Shown here: in pieces, positions 9,553-18,760 of the stretch | Position numbering within the stretch: position 1 is the stretch's first letter | How the letters are laid out: every line of letters begins with the position of its first letter | Assembly (NCBI GenBank): GCA_963712565.1 | Contig: CAVQIP010000016.1 | Coordinates: 62,001 to 126,000 of the forward strand | Length of the DNA: 64,000 nt | From: VAZQ01 sp963712565 | GTDB taxonomy: Bacteria; Pseudomonadota; Alphaproteobacteria; Rhizobiales; Xanthobacteraceae | Direction: 5' to 3' | The notes under the pieces: generated by a model | Told to the model about the DNA's origin: nothing | The model's database searches: none | What the model saw: the letters and a program-made list of their open reading frames with translations, nothing else | Position numbers and translations under genes: made by a program

Positions 9553-10782
9553 TTACTCCGCCGCCAGCGCGCGATCCCTCAGCGGCAGTTCAAGCCGTTC
9601 CCAGACCTCGAGCAATGCCTCGGCCAGCGCGTCGATCAGGGCGTCCTCGTGGTACGGCGTGGGGGTGATACGCAGCCGCTCTGTTCCTCTCGGCACGGTC
9701 GGATAGTTGATCGGCTGAATATAAATTCCGTACTCGGCGAGCAGGAGATCGGTCGCCTCCTTGCATTTCTCGGGCTCGCCCACCAACACGGGCACGATAT
9801 GGGTATCGTTTGGCATCACCGGGAGACCAGCCGCGTTGAGCACCGCCTTGACGCGTGCCGCGCGCTCTTGGTGGCGTTCCCGCTCGAAGCTCGAGGCCTT
9901 TAAGTGCCGGATCGCGGCCGTTGCGGCAGCGCAAATCGCTGGCGGCAGCGCAGTGGTGAAGATGAAGCCAGGCGCGTAGCTGCGCACCGCATCGCACAGC
10001 GCCGCGCTCGCGGCGATATAGCCGCCGAGGCAACCGAAGGCCTTGGCGAGGGTACCCTCGATCACATCGATGCGGGCCATCATACCCTGATGCTCCGCTT
10101 GACCGCCGCCGCGCGGACCATACATGCCGACGGCGTGCACCTCATCGGCATAAGTCATTGCGCCATAATGCTCGGCGAGATCGCAGATGCGGCTGATCGG
10201 CGCCACATCGCCATCCATGGAATAGAGTGTCTCGAACACGATGAGCTTCGGTCGGCTCGGACCGGCAGCCCGCAAAAGATCTTCGAGATTCGTCATGTCG
10301 TTGTGCCGGAAGATCTGCTTCTCGCACTTCGACTGACGAACCCCCTCGATCATGGAATTGTGGTTGGACGCGTCCGATAGGATCAAGCAGTTCGGCAACA
10401 GCTTCGCGATGGTCGAGATGCCGGTCTCGTTGGACACATAGCCCGAGGTGAAGACGAGGGCTGCCTCCTTGCGATGGAGGTCGGCGAGTTCACGCTCAAG
10501 ATCGACGAGCGGGTGATTGGTGCCGGCAATGTTGCGGGTCCCGCCGGCGCCGGTGCCCATGCGGGTCGCGGTCTCGACCATGGCCCCGATCACCTTGGGG
10601 TGCTGGCCCATGCCGAGATAATCGTTCGAGCACCATACGATCACGTCGCGCGGCCCATGCGAAGAATGCCAGATGGCGCGGGGGAAGCGGCCGGCGAGGC
10701 GTTCAAGATCGGCAAAAACCCGGTACCGGCGCTCCTCCCGGAGCCGGGAAAGGGCATCTGTAAAATACGCGTCGTAGTTCAT
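9553..10782 (-). CDS. hemA: 5-aminolevulinate synthase
   Basis: 409 aa, normal family length. It condenses glycine and succinyl-CoA to 5-aminolevulinate, the C4 route to haem used by alphaproteobacteria. The PLP lysine is Lys247 in EGTLAKAFGCLGGY; other landmarks are WCSNDYLGMGQHP near the start, the glycine-rich GTGAGGTRNIAGT, SDASNHNSMIEG, and Asp213 in YADEVHAVG that pairs with the PLP nitrogen. It is monocistronic and leftward; no obvious FixK/FNR box was found in its 310-bp upstream gap. Confidence 0.97.
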   Translation of the reverse strand: MNYDAYFTDALSRLREERRYRVFADLERLAGRFPRAIWHSSHGPRDVIVWCSNDYLGMGQHPKVIGAMVETATRMGTGAGGTRNIAGTNHPLVDLERELADLHRKEAALVFTSGYVSNETGISTIAKLLPNCLILSDASNHNSMIEGVRQSKCEKQIFRHNDMTNLEDLLRAAGPSRPKLIVFETLYSMDGDVAPISRICDLAEHYGAMTYADEVHAVGMYGPRGGGQAEHQGMMARIDVIEGTLAKAFGCLGGYIAASAALCDAVRSYAPGFIFTTALPPAICAAATAAIRHLKASSFERERHQERAARVKAVLNAAGLPVMPNDTHIVPVLVGEPEKCKEATDLLLAEYGIYIQPINYPTVPRGTERLRITPTPYHEDALIDALAEALLEVWERLELPLRDRALAAE

Positions 10783-11093
10783 GGATTGCTCTTCCCCGGG
10801 GCAAGAAGGGCCGTGGTTGGAACGATCGCAAGCTCTTTTTTAGAGGCGTTCCAGGCCTCTTGTCGAGGCGATAATGGGCGCTCGAACGCCGCGGGTCTGA
10901 ACGGGGTCAACAGACGTTAGGAAATGCCGCATTTGCCATTTCTCTCCGTAGCGGCCCAACAGAGCCTGGATCGCACCGAACGGCGGCTGCGCAGGGGCCT
11001 TTGCCAGGTCCTTCGCCTGCCCAACCCCGTGGGTGTCCAGCCTGTGCTGCCTGCGGCTAGCCTGGGTTGCGCACTCGGGCTCGGGAGAAACGT
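10783..11093. other. Intergenic region upstream of hemA
   Basis: 311 bp that must hold the hemA promoter (leftward) and the end of the exported-protein pair. The run CTCTTTTTTAGAGG near 10831-10844 is a short A/T-centred palindrome, but it is too short to call a terminator. Nothing else could be supported. Confidence 0.35.
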
Positions 11094-12581
11094 CTATTGG
11101 CCAACCGGATTGGAAGCGGTGACCTCGAAGGCGAAGCGGAAGCGCGGTAAATCCTCGCCGGGATGGTCGTCCGCGTAGGTGAGCTGTGGAATGCGGAAAT
11201 TCAACGGCCGCGCTTCCTTGCCCTTGTAGATCGCGGGATAGAGGTCGATGAAGTGCCAGCCCGGCTCGCCGGTGGCCTTGAGGAAGATTTCCACGTCGCC
11301 CTGGCTGTTGAAGGCGCATGCATAACCGATGTAGTTGTTGTCGTAGACCACCGTGTAGATGTTGGCGGTCTCGGTCCAGCCCACGCCCTTCAAATGAATC
11401 TTGAATGTCGTGCCTACTGGCCCACGAGCCACGTCGAGGGGCAGCGCGCTCGGCGCGATCCAATGCGCCGCTGTTTTCTTGCTCGCGCCCAAGTCGACCC
11501 AAAGGCCGTGCAGCCCACCGAGATCATCCGGCGTCTTGAGGCGGAATTCGAGGGTGCCGGAGGAGTCGGCTTTGCTCTCGGCGATGACCTTCGAGGACTT
11601 TTCCCAGCCGCCACCGCTGGCAGCCACACGATTGCCGGTTACTGTGGACCAGTGGAGTTGATAGGTCTTTCCCGCCTCGAAACCAGCGCCGGTCACGACC
11701 ACCGGCTGATCGACCGTAGAGAAGCTTGGCGTGATCACGAGATTGCCCGGGGCCGGAAGGCCACGCACATGCGTTTGCACCTGGCGTTCGGCTGGCGGCG
11801 GCAGCACCGGCGCACCCGGCGTGATCGTGAACTGCAAGGCAAAGCGCGGCCGATCAGGCTCGGGCGATTGCTGCATGTTGCGGTAGGCAAAGGTGAAATC
11901 GGCGTGCAACAATTCGAGCACGTGGATCCCGGGCTTACCGACGGCGGGAATCGTGTAGCTCGCTGACCCCCCGGTGGTGACTGCCGACATCCATCCGGTG
12001 AAACTGTTGTCGTAGAGCAGCACGTAGCTGTTCTGAAGATGGCGCCAACCGATGCCCTTGACCTCGACCGTGATGGGTGTGCCCGGCGGGCCACTCTCGG
12101 GAGAGAGTTTCACCGTCATGTCCAGATTGAAACCGGTTTGGATGAAGAGCCGGCCGCTCTGCTGCAGAACGATGTCGTGCAGGAAGCCGAAATCCTCGGG
12201 CGCCATGAAGCTCGCGACCACGCGGCCGTATTGATCGGTCCTCACCTTGGCGACGCGATAGGCGACCGGTTTGTACTCGCGCCCGTGATATTCCGCATTG
12301 GCGACCTTCCAGGTTCCCCTCACCGTGCGCCAGACCAGGTCGAATTCCTGCTCGGCAGGCAGCCCTCCCGCGGTCACGATCAAGGGCGTGCCGACCGGGC
12401 CATGCTCGGGCGCAACCGACATGCGGCCGACGTAGCCGCCAGAGGGCTGCTCGAGCGGAACTTCCGGGCCGAGCTCGCTCGCGAGCGGCGCCGCCACAGT
12501 CGGCGCCTGCAACGCACTCGAGAATGCCAGAAGCGCCAACGCCAGCCCGACCGAAAGCCGCCCGGCGGTGCGGATCGCCAT
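11094..12581 (-). CDS. Exported protein built from two copies of a two-domain unit
   Basis: 495 aa with a signal peptide (about 1-31). It contains an internal duplication. Unit 1 (about 57-254) and unit 2 (about 282-487) each have an A domain (GPVGTPLIVTAGGLP... LVWRTV; compare QPVVVTGAGF... LHWSTV) and a B domain (GPPGTPITVEVKGIGW... VLLYDNSFTGW; compare GPVGTTFKIHLKGVGW... VVYDNNYIGY). The GxxGTxxxVxxxG openings resemble Ig-like/TIG beta sandwiches. It lies 11 bp after another exported protein and is probably cotranscribed with it. No enzymatic motif was seen; a periplasmic or surface binding role is a guess. Confidence 0.8.
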   Translation of the reverse strand: MAIRTAGRLSVGLALALLAFSSALQAPTVAAPLASELGPEVPLEQPSGGYVGRMSVAPEHGPVGTPLIVTAGGLPAEQEFDLVWRTVRGTWKVANAEYHGREYKPVAYRVAKVRTDQYGRVVASFMAPEDFGFLHDIVLQQSGRLFIQTGFNLDMTVKLSPESGPPGTPITVEVKGIGWRHLQNSYVLLYDNSFTGWMSAVTTGGSASYTIPAVGKPGIHVLELLHADFTFAYRNMQQSPEPDRPRFALQFTITPGAPVLPPPAERQVQTHVRGLPAPGNLVITPSFSTVDQPVVVTGAGFEAGKTYQLHWSTVTGNRVAASGGGWEKSSKVIAESKADSSGTLEFRLKTPDDLGGLHGLWVDLGASKKTAAHWIAPSALPLDVARGPVGTTFKIHLKGVGWTETANIYTVVYDNNYIGYACAFNSQGDVEIFLKATGEPGWHFIDLYPAIYKGKEARPLNFRIPQLTYADDHPGEDLPRFRFAFEVTASNPVGQ

Positions 12582-12592
12582 GACGACGGCCT

Positions 12593-13084
12593 TCAGTTCT
12601 TGATTTCGATTTCGCCCGGAATGACGGCCAGCTGAGTGGGCTCCCGTTTGAACGGTTCCCAGGAGTGTGCTTGGCCGGCGAGGTCGGTAGCGACCACCTT
12701 GTAGGTCAACGAGCCGGTCGGATAGCTCTCTGGGATCTTCCAGGAGACGGACCAGAAGTGGTCGGTGGCGGGCCCGCGCGGCGGGTGCGGGCCGAATTTC
12801 GCGGTAAGCTTTTGGCCGTCGGACAATTCGACCACCACGCTTTTGACCCCTTTTTCGTCGAGCGCCTTGCCGGCCTGATCAAGGACGCGGATGCGCCAAG
12901 CGACCGCTTCCTTGCGCTTGAACTGATTGGCCAGGACGCAGAACGGTCCGGGCGCGCCTTGCTGGGTGGCGCGCACCATGTCGCCTTCGAAGAAGAGTCG
13001 GGTACCCTGGGCACTCGCAGCATCGATCGCCGCAAGGCTGGCAACCGATAGGGCGAGGACCGATAATCTATACGGGCTTGGCAT
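12593..13084 (-). CDS. Exported protein of unknown function, partner of the two-unit protein
   Basis: 163 aa from the ATG at 13084. A signal peptide (about 1-25, ending DAASAQ) precedes a predicted all-beta domain with VVELSDGQKLTAKFGPHPP and a Trp-rich WSVSWKIPESYPTGSLTYKV segment, reminiscent of Ig-like or carboxypeptidase-regulatory folds. It is first of a two-gene leftward unit with the 495-aa exported protein (11-bp gap), and both carry beta-sandwich-like sequence, which suggests a shared envelope role. The function is unknown. Confidence 0.75.
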   Translation of the reverse strand: MPSPYRLSVLALSVASLAAIDAASAQGTRLFFEGDMVRATQQGAPGPFCVLANQFKRKEAVAWRIRVLDQAGKALDEKGVKSVVVELSDGQKLTAKFGPHPPRGPATDHFWSVSWKIPESYPTGSLTYKVVATDLAGQAHSWEPFKREPTQLAVIPGEIEIKN

Positions 13085-13156
13085 GATCCTCCCTTTCGTC
13101 AATGGCCGCGGACCGAATTTTTTGTTTATGGTAGCACCATCGGAATATCGCGGTCC

Positions 13157-14896
13157 ATGAGGCTTTCAGGCATGACTGAACGCACGCTCGGCCTGGAGGA
13201 CGGTCTCACCAATTACGGCGACCGTGATTTCTCGCTCTATCTCCGCCGCTCCTTCGCGCAGTCCATGGGCTATTCGCGCGCGATGCTGGCAAAGCCCGTG
13301 GTCGGCATTGCCTACACGGCGTCTGGCTTCAACAATTGCCACCGTCACTTCCCTGACTTGCTGGACGCAGTCAAGCGCGGCGTGCTTGCCGGCGGCGCAC
13401 TGCCGATCGAGTTTCCGACCGTGTCGCTTGGTGAGGTATTTCTCAGTCCCACGAGCCTCAAATACCGCAACCTGATGTCGATCGATACCGAGGAAATGAT
13501 CCGGGCGCAGCCGATGGACGCTGTGGTGCTGATGGGCGGCTGCGACAAGACCGTACCGGCGCAATTGATGGGGGCAGTGTCCGCGATGCGGCCGGCGGTG
13601 ATGCTGGTGGCGGGTCCCATGATGACCGGCCGTCACCGCGGCGAGCGGCTCGGCGCCTGCACCGATTGCCGACGCTATTGGGCGCGCTATCGCGCGGGGG
13701 AGGTCGACGAAAAGGAGATTTCGGAGGTCGAAGGCCAACTCGCGGTGACCGCCGGCACCTGCGCCGTGATGGGCACGGCATCCACCATGGCCTGCATCGC
13801 CGAGGCGCTCGGTCTCATTCTGCCCGGCACCGCCGCGATCCCGGCCGTGCATGCCGATCGTTTGCGCGCCGCGGAGGCGACCGGCGCGGCGGCGGTAAGG
13901 CTCATCGGCTCCCACCTCACTCCGGACCGGATCGTCAGTGCGAAGTCGGTAGAAAACGCCTTGCGTGTTCTCCTCGCACTCGGCGGCTCGACCAATGCCG
14001 TGATCCACCTCGGCGCTATCGCAGGTCGGGCCGGCGTCAAGGTTTCGCTTGCGCAACTCAACAAGCTTTCGGACTCGACGCCGGTACTGGTCAATCTCAA
14101 GCCGGTCGGCAATGGCTACATGGAGGATTTTTTTGCCTCCGGCGGGGTGGGCGCGCTGTTGCGCGAACTCAAGCCGCTCCTCCATCTCGATTGCATGACG
14201 GTGACCGGCGAGACGCTGGGCGAGCGCCTTGCGTCCGGTGCCGCCCCCTATGTCGACCGGTCGATCATCGCGGGGCGCGACAAACCTTTCGAACCGCAAG
14301 GCGGGCTCGTTGCCCTCTTCGGCAATCTCGCGCCCAAGGGAGCGCTTCTTAAGCGCTCGGCGGCCGACGCAAAACTGTTCGAGCACGAAGGCAAAGCCGT
14401 CGTGTTTTCCTCGCTTGCCGATCTCGCCGCGCGCATCGACGATCCGGAACTCGATGTCACTCCGCAGGACGTGCTTGTGCTCCAGAATGCCGGACCCCAT
14501 GCGCCCGAATGCATGCCTGAGGCCGGCTATCTCCCGATTCCGAAGAAACTCGCGCAAGGCGGCGTCAAGGACATGATCCGCATCTCCGACGCGCGCATGA
14601 GCGGCACCGCCTTCGGCACTATCGTACTCCATGTGACTCCGGATTCGGCGTCCGGCGGCCCGCTCGGGCTCGTGCGCGACGGAGACCGCATCCGCCTTTC
14701 GGTCAGGGAACGCCGTATCGAGGTCCTGGTCGAGGAGGCCGAATTGAAAAAGCGCGCCGCCGCGATGAAGCCTGCGCAGGCGAAGCCCGAGCGCGGCTAT
14801 GCCAAGCTGTACGCGCAGGAAATTCTCGGTGCCGATGACGGCTGCGATTTCGCCTTCTTGCGACCGCCGCAGCCGAAGGTTGATGGGAATGGCTGA
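13157..14896 (+). CDS. IlvD/Edd family dehydratase, probably sugar-acid specific
   Basis: 579 aa (574 if the Met at 13172 is the start). The Fe-S ligand cysteines of the family are present: Cys61 in NNCHRHFPDL, Cys129 in MGGCDKTVPAQ, and Cys202 in AGTCAVMGTASTM. Also present are GGSTNAVIHL and the C-terminal DARMSGTAFGTIVLH. Members dehydrate 2,3-dihydroxy acids. The CTDCRRYWARYRAGEVDEKE insert and the position beside transport and hydrolase genes fit aldonate dehydratases better than branched-chain biosynthesis (inference). It overlaps the following gene, so it is probably the head of a catabolic operon. Confidence 0.88.
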   Translation: MRLSGMTERTLGLEDGLTNYGDRDFSLYLRRSFAQSMGYSRAMLAKPVVGIAYTASGFNNCHRHFPDLLDAVKRGVLAGGALPIEFPTVSLGEVFLSPTSLKYRNLMSIDTEEMIRAQPMDAVVLMGGCDKTVPAQLMGAVSAMRPAVMLVAGPMMTGRHRGERLGACTDCRRYWARYRAGEVDEKEISEVEGQLAVTAGTCAVMGTASTMACIAEALGLILPGTAAIPAVHADRLRAAEATGAAAVRLIGSHLTPDRIVSAKSVENALRVLLALGGSTNAVIHLGAIAGRAGVKVSLAQLNKLSDSTPVLVNLKPVGNGYMEDFFASGGVGALLRELKPLLHLDCMTVTGETLGERLASGAAPYVDRSIIAGRDKPFEPQGGLVALFGNLAPKGALLKRSAADAKLFEHEGKAVVFSSLADLAARIDDPELDVTPQDVLVLQNAGPHAPECMPEAGYLPIPKKLAQGGVKDMIRISDARMSGTAFGTIVLHVTPDSASGGPLGLVRDGDRIRLSVRERRIEVLVEEAELKKRAAAMKPAQAKPERGYAKLYAQEILGADDGCDFAFLRPPQPKVDGNG

Positions 14897-15959
14897 GTCG
14901 CGGGGCAATGGTTGTTTTGTGCTGTCGGCGCATGCGGTGATCAGTGCCGTAACGTTGCTTGTGTTGGCAACCCCGCCGCTGGCGCAACCCGGCAAGGTTG
15001 CCGATGTTGCCGCTTATCAGGGTCCGGATCGCGAAAAGCGACTGATCGAAGGCGGCAAACGTGAAGGCACGCTCACGCTCTATTCCAACGCGCCGACCGG
15101 CGACAATAACGCCTTGCTGGCCGCTTTTACGAACAAACACGGGCTCAGGGTCAATCTGTGGCGCGCGAGCTCGGAGGAAATCCGCCAACGTGTACTGGCA
15201 GAGGCCAGAGCCAGGCGCTTTGAAGTAGATTTCATTCTCAACAATGGCCCGGCGTTGGAAGCGCTTAGAATTGAGAAACTTCTGCAAGCGGTGCGCTCAC
15301 CTTATCTTGGCGACCTGATGCCAGCGACGGTGCCGCCGCACCGGGAATGGGTCGGGTTTTGCCTGAATGTCATGGTGCAAGCCTACAACACGAGCTTGGT
15401 GAGCAAAGACGAGCTGCCCACGACCTATCAGGATTTGACCGATCCGCGATGGAAAGGTCGTCTTGGCATCGAGGCCGATGATTCCGATTGGTTCGCAGGG
15501 CTCGTCCAGGAGCTGGGAGAGGCGAATGGGGTTAGGCTGTTTCGCGATATCGCCGCCGTCAACGGCTTTTCCGTGCGCAAGGGGCACACGCTTCTGGCCA
15601 ATCTCGTTGCCGCGGGTGAAGTGCCGCTGGCGCTCACCGTCTTCAATTACACGGCGGAACAACTCAGGCGGAAGGGCGCGCCCATGGACTGGTTCGCTCT
15701 CGCGCCGCTCGTATCCATGTCCAACGGCATCGCAGTCGCCAGTACCGCGCCGCATCCGCAGGCCGCGGTGCTGTTTTTCGATTTCATGCTCTCGGATGCG
15801 CAGAAAATCCTGGCCGAGCGCGATTATGTAGTCACCAGCATCAAGATCCCCGCGCCGCTCGACCGCAGCGCGCTCAAGCTGCTCGATGCCGCCAAGGTGC
15901 TTGCGGACGGCGACAAATGGCAACGCCTCTATACCGGCGTCATCTCATCGCGTAAGTAG
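14883..15959 (+). CDS. Extracellular solute-binding protein (iron/thiamine/polyamine type)
   Basis: About 358 aa. Start at the ATG at 14883 or 14889, both inside the end of the dehydratase gene. A signal peptide ends near PPLAQPG. The mature protein has the periplasmic binding protein features EGTLTLYSNAPTGD, a middle hinge region with YNTSLVSKDELPTTYQDLTD, and WKGRLGIEADDSDWF, typical of the Fe3+/putrescine-like SBP_bac clusters. No ABC permease or ATPase lies nearby, so its transporter partner must be elsewhere, or it acts as a sensor or orphan binding protein. Confidence 0.85.
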   Translation: MGMAESRGNGCFVLSAHAVISAVTLLVLATPPLAQPGKVADVAAYQGPDREKRLIEGGKREGTLTLYSNAPTGDNNALLAAFTNKHGLRVNLWRASSEEIRQRVLAEARARRFEVDFILNNGPALEALRIEKLLQAVRSPYLGDLMPATVPPHREWVGFCLNVMVQAYNTSLVSKDELPTTYQDLTDPRWKGRLGIEADDSDWFAGLVQELGEANGVRLFRDIAAVNGFSVRKGHTLLANLVAAGEVPLALTVFNYTAEQLRRKGAPMDWFALAPLVSMSNGIAVASTAPHPQAAVLFFDFMLSDAQKILAERDYVVTSIKIPAPLDRSALKLLDAAKVLADGDKWQRLYTGVISSRK

Positions 15960-16027
15960 CATCGGCGTGAGGCCGACTTAGGCGCTCTGCCCGCTCGTTG
16001 GATTTCACAGGACAGGGGAGGAAACCA

Positions 16028-16759
16028 ATGGCCGTCGAGAGCATCTTTTATTCGGTAGCAGGCATCGGTTGTCGCGGTGCGCTGGTCTGGGATGAAAGCG
16101 TCAAGGCCACGCGGCCTCTGCTGCTGATGGCCCCCAACTGGAGGGGGGTGATCAAGCCCGCCATCGAAGCCGGCCAGATGCTCGCCGGCGAGGGTTACGT
16201 CGTTTTCGTCGCCGATATGTTCGGTGAGGGCAATGGGCCGGTCGGGACGGAAAATCCCATGGAATTTTTGCGGCCTTTCATGTCCGATGTGCCGGGAATG
16301 CGGCGGCGCATCGTGGCCGCGCTCGACACGTTGACGCGCGAGGCCGACCGCAGGGCGATCGGCGACATCAGCCGGCGCGCCGCGATGGGCTTCTGCTTCG
16401 GCGGCCTCAATGTGCTCGATCTTGCGCGTACCGGTGCGGATGTGCAGGCGGTCGTTTCCATGCACGGAACCCTGACGACCCCGCAGCCGGCCAAGCACGG
16501 CGACATCAAAGCTGCGGTCCTTGCGGTGCATGGCGCCGCCGATCCGATCGCGCCCAAGGCCGAGCGTGATGCCTTCGAGGCGGAAATGACGGCGGCGGGC
16601 GCTCGCTGGGCGCTGCTCACATTCGGCGATGTGCTGCATGCGTTTACCGACCCGGTTGCCGACGTGCCGGGAGTGGCCAAATGGAGCGAGCCTGCCACCC
16701 GCCACGGCTACGCACTTGCACATGCCTACATCACGGACGCATTTGCTGGGAAGCTGTGA
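16028..16759 (+). CDS. Dienelactone hydrolase family protein
   Basis: 243 aa. Start at the ATG at 16028 with GGGGAGG upstream. It is an alpha/beta hydrolase with the Cys nucleophile in MGFCFGGLNV, acid in VHGAADPIAPK and His in GDVLHAFTD, which is the Cys-His-Asp triad of dienelactone hydrolases rather than Ser. The family opens enol-lactones in aromatic degradation. With the dehydratase, isochorismatase-like hydrolase and flavin monooxygenase it fits a ring- or sugar-acid catabolic cluster whose substrate cannot be named from sequence. Confidence 0.9.
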   Translation: MAVESIFYSVAGIGCRGALVWDESVKATRPLLLMAPNWRGVIKPAIEAGQMLAGEGYVVFVADMFGEGNGPVGTENPMEFLRPFMSDVPGMRRRIVAALDTLTREADRRAIGDISRRAAMGFCFGGLNVLDLARTGADVQAVVSMHGTLTTPQPAKHGDIKAAVLAVHGAADPIAPKAERDAFEAEMTAAGARWALLTFGDVLHAFTDPVADVPGVAKWSEPATRHGYALAHAYITDAFAGKL

Positions 16760-16817
16760 GGTTGCCCTCGTCCGCGCTCGGCACGATAATCATTGGCAGA
16801 CAACGAGGGAGGTTCTT

Positions 16818-17528
16818 ATGCATGCGCTGTCCATCCCCCAATCGGTCATCGACCGTGTCATTGCTCGGCGCGGGCAGGAGCACGCCTATACTGATCTCGA
16901 TCCGGCCAAGACGGCGCTGATCGTGGTGGACATGCAGAACGCCTTCATGCTGCCTGGCGTTGCCCATGCGCTTTGCCCGATGGCGGAAAAGATCGTGCCC
17001 AACATCAACCGTCTCGCCCAGGCGGTGCGCGAAACCGGCGGCACCGTGGTCTGGATCAAGACCACCTTCAAGAACGACGCGCTCAAGAACTGGTCGACCT
17101 ATTTTGAAATGGTGACGCCGCAACAGGGAGCCAAACGCATCGCCGCGCTCGCGGCCGACAGCAAGGGACACGAGCTTTGGGCGGCGCTCGACGTGCGGCC
17201 CGACGACGTCATCGTCGAGAAGAATCGCTTCAGCGCCTTTATTCAGGGTTCGTCGAACCTTGCCGAAGTCCTGCGCGGCCGCGACCTTGATACCATCCTC
17301 GTCACCGGTACGGTGACCAATGTGTGCTGCGAGTCGACGGCGCGCGACGCCATGATGCTCAATTTCAAGACCATCATGGTGACCGACGGCAATGCCGCCG
17401 TGACCGACGAAGACCACAACGCTTCGCTGTGCGCGTTCTATCTCACCTTCGGTGATATCATGTCGACCGATATGCTGATCACTTGCCTCAAGCGCAATGC
17501 CGGCGGGAAATTGGCGGCGGCGGAGTAA
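16818..17528 (+). CDS. Isochorismatase-like cysteine hydrolase
   Basis: 236 aa. Start at the ATG at 16818 with GAGGGAGG upstream. The catalytic set of the cysteine hydrolase superfamily is visible: Asp39 in LIVVDMQNAF, Lys in VVWIKTTF, and the nucleophilic Cys in TNVCCESTARDAMM with the preceding GTVTN cis-peptide motif. Members hydrolyse amides or N-carbamoyl compounds as well as isochorismate. The cluster context argues for a catabolic amidase-type role. Confidence 0.92.
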   Translation: MHALSIPQSVIDRVIARRGQEHAYTDLDPAKTALIVVDMQNAFMLPGVAHALCPMAEKIVPNINRLAQAVRETGGTVVWIKTTFKNDALKNWSTYFEMVTPQQGAKRIAALAADSKGHELWAALDVRPDDVIVEKNRFSAFIQGSSNLAEVLRGRDLDTILVTGTVTNVCCESTARDAMMLNFKTIMVTDGNAAVTDEDHNASLCAFYLTFGDIMSTDMLITCLKRNAGGKLAAAE

Positions 17529-17563
17529 GCCGTCACTTGGGCAGATCGACGGCTGACGGTGCC

Positions 17564-18760
17564 ATGGAGGCGGCGACAGATATCACCAGCAGGATGCCGG
17601 AACCGGCGCAGATCATTGCTCGCGCGCGCGCGATGATTCCGACGCTCGCCGAACGCTCGCTCGAGGGCAGACGCCGGCGCCGAATTCCGGATGAGACCAT
17701 CGCCGACATGCAGAGCGCCGGCTTTTTCCGCGTGCTACAGCCGAAGCGGTGGGCCGGCTACGAGATGGATCTCAATACTTTCTATGATGTCCAACTCGCG
17801 CTCGCGGAAGGAGACATGTCGACCGCTTGGATTTATGGCGTGTCCGGCGTGCATCCCTGGTTCATGGCTCTCCTGGACGATCGCGCGGCCCAGGAGGTCT
17901 GGGGCAGGGATACGGCCACTCTGATCTGCTCCTCTCTCATGCCCGCGGGCAAGGCCATAGCCGCGGATCAGGGCTTTCGCCTCAGCGGCCGCTGGCGATA
18001 TGCGAGCTGCTGCGAGCATTGCGACTGGGCGCTGCTGGGCGCTATGGTCGTGTCCGACAGCGGCGGACCGCCAGACGGGCGCATTTTTCTTCTCCCGCGC
18101 CAGGACTATGAGGCCGTCGATACCTGGCAAGTGTCCGGCCTGCAGGCAACGGGGAGCTGGGACGTCATCGTCGAAGAGGCGTTCGTCCCGGCCTATCGAT
18201 CGCAGAGAATGGTCGATAATTTCGCCCTCAAGGGACCCGGGCAAGCCGTCAATACTTCGAGCCTCTACCGCTTGCCGTTCGGTCAGATTTTTGTGCGCGG
18301 CATTTCGACCGGCGCGCTCGGCGCCCTGCGCGGCATGCTCAACGCATTCTTGACCTATGGCAAGGATCGCGTCACGCGCGCGGGCGGACGTTCGGCGGAA
18401 AACCCTTTCGTTCAGCTGCTCTGCGCCGAAACGGCGGCTGCCATCGACGAGATGACAAGTACACTGCATCGCAACTTTCAAAATCTACACGCATACGCAA
18501 GGCGGGGCGAGACGCCGCCGCTGGAGGAACGGTTGCGGTACAAGTTTCAATCGACGGCAGTTACGGAACGCTGCACGCTTCTCGCCGCACGCATTTTCAA
18601 GGCGACCGGCGCGGCGGGCCTTTCCGACGACCTGCCATTCGGTGGAATTCTGGCGGATCTCATGGCGGGACGGCAGCATATTTCGAACCAATACGAATAT
18701 GTCGGCAGCAGTTGGGGCGGCGTGATGTTCGGGCTCGAGAACAAGGATTTGATGGTTTAG
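17564..18760 (+). CDS. Flavin-dependent monooxygenase of the acyl-CoA dehydrogenase fold
   Basis: 398 aa from the ATG at 17564. Family landmarks of the HpaH/HsaA-type oxygenase component are present: IPDETIADMQSAGFFRVLQP at the N-terminus, an MSTAWIYGVSGVHPW segment, RLSGRWRYASCCEHCDWALL, and GSWDVIVEEAFVP in the beta domain. These two-component enzymes use reduced flavin supplied by a separate reductase, which is not in the window. The last gene of the rightward cluster; its stop overlaps the convergent first gene of the prophage by 4 bp. Confidence 0.85.
   Translation: MEAATDITSRMPEPAQIIARARAMIPTLAERSLEGRRRRRIPDETIADMQSAGFFRVLQPKRWAGYEMDLNTFYDVQLALAEGDMSTAWIYGVSGVHPWFMALLDDRAAQEVWGRDTATLICSSLMPAGKAIAADQGFRLSGRWRYASCCEHCDWALLGAMVVSDSGGPPDGRIFLLPRQDYEAVDTWQVSGLQATGSWDVIVEEAFVPAYRSQRMVDNFALKGPGQAVNTSSLYRLPFGQIFVRGISTGALGALRGMLNAFLTYGKDRVTRAGGRSAENPFVQLLCAETAAAIDEMTSTLHRNFQNLHAYARRGETPPLEERLRYKFQSTAVTERCTLLAARIFKATGAAGLSDDLPFGGILADLMAGRQHISNQYEYVGSSWGGVMFGLENKDLMV

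Noticed and set aside
10831..10844. CTCTTTTTTAGAG as a terminator
   Set aside because: The stem is only four base pairs and A/T-centred, too weak to be a terminator.
13166..14995. 609-codon frame antisense to the dehydratase
   Set aside because: Antisense shadow of an IlvD/Edd gene with all catalytic motifs on the plus strand.
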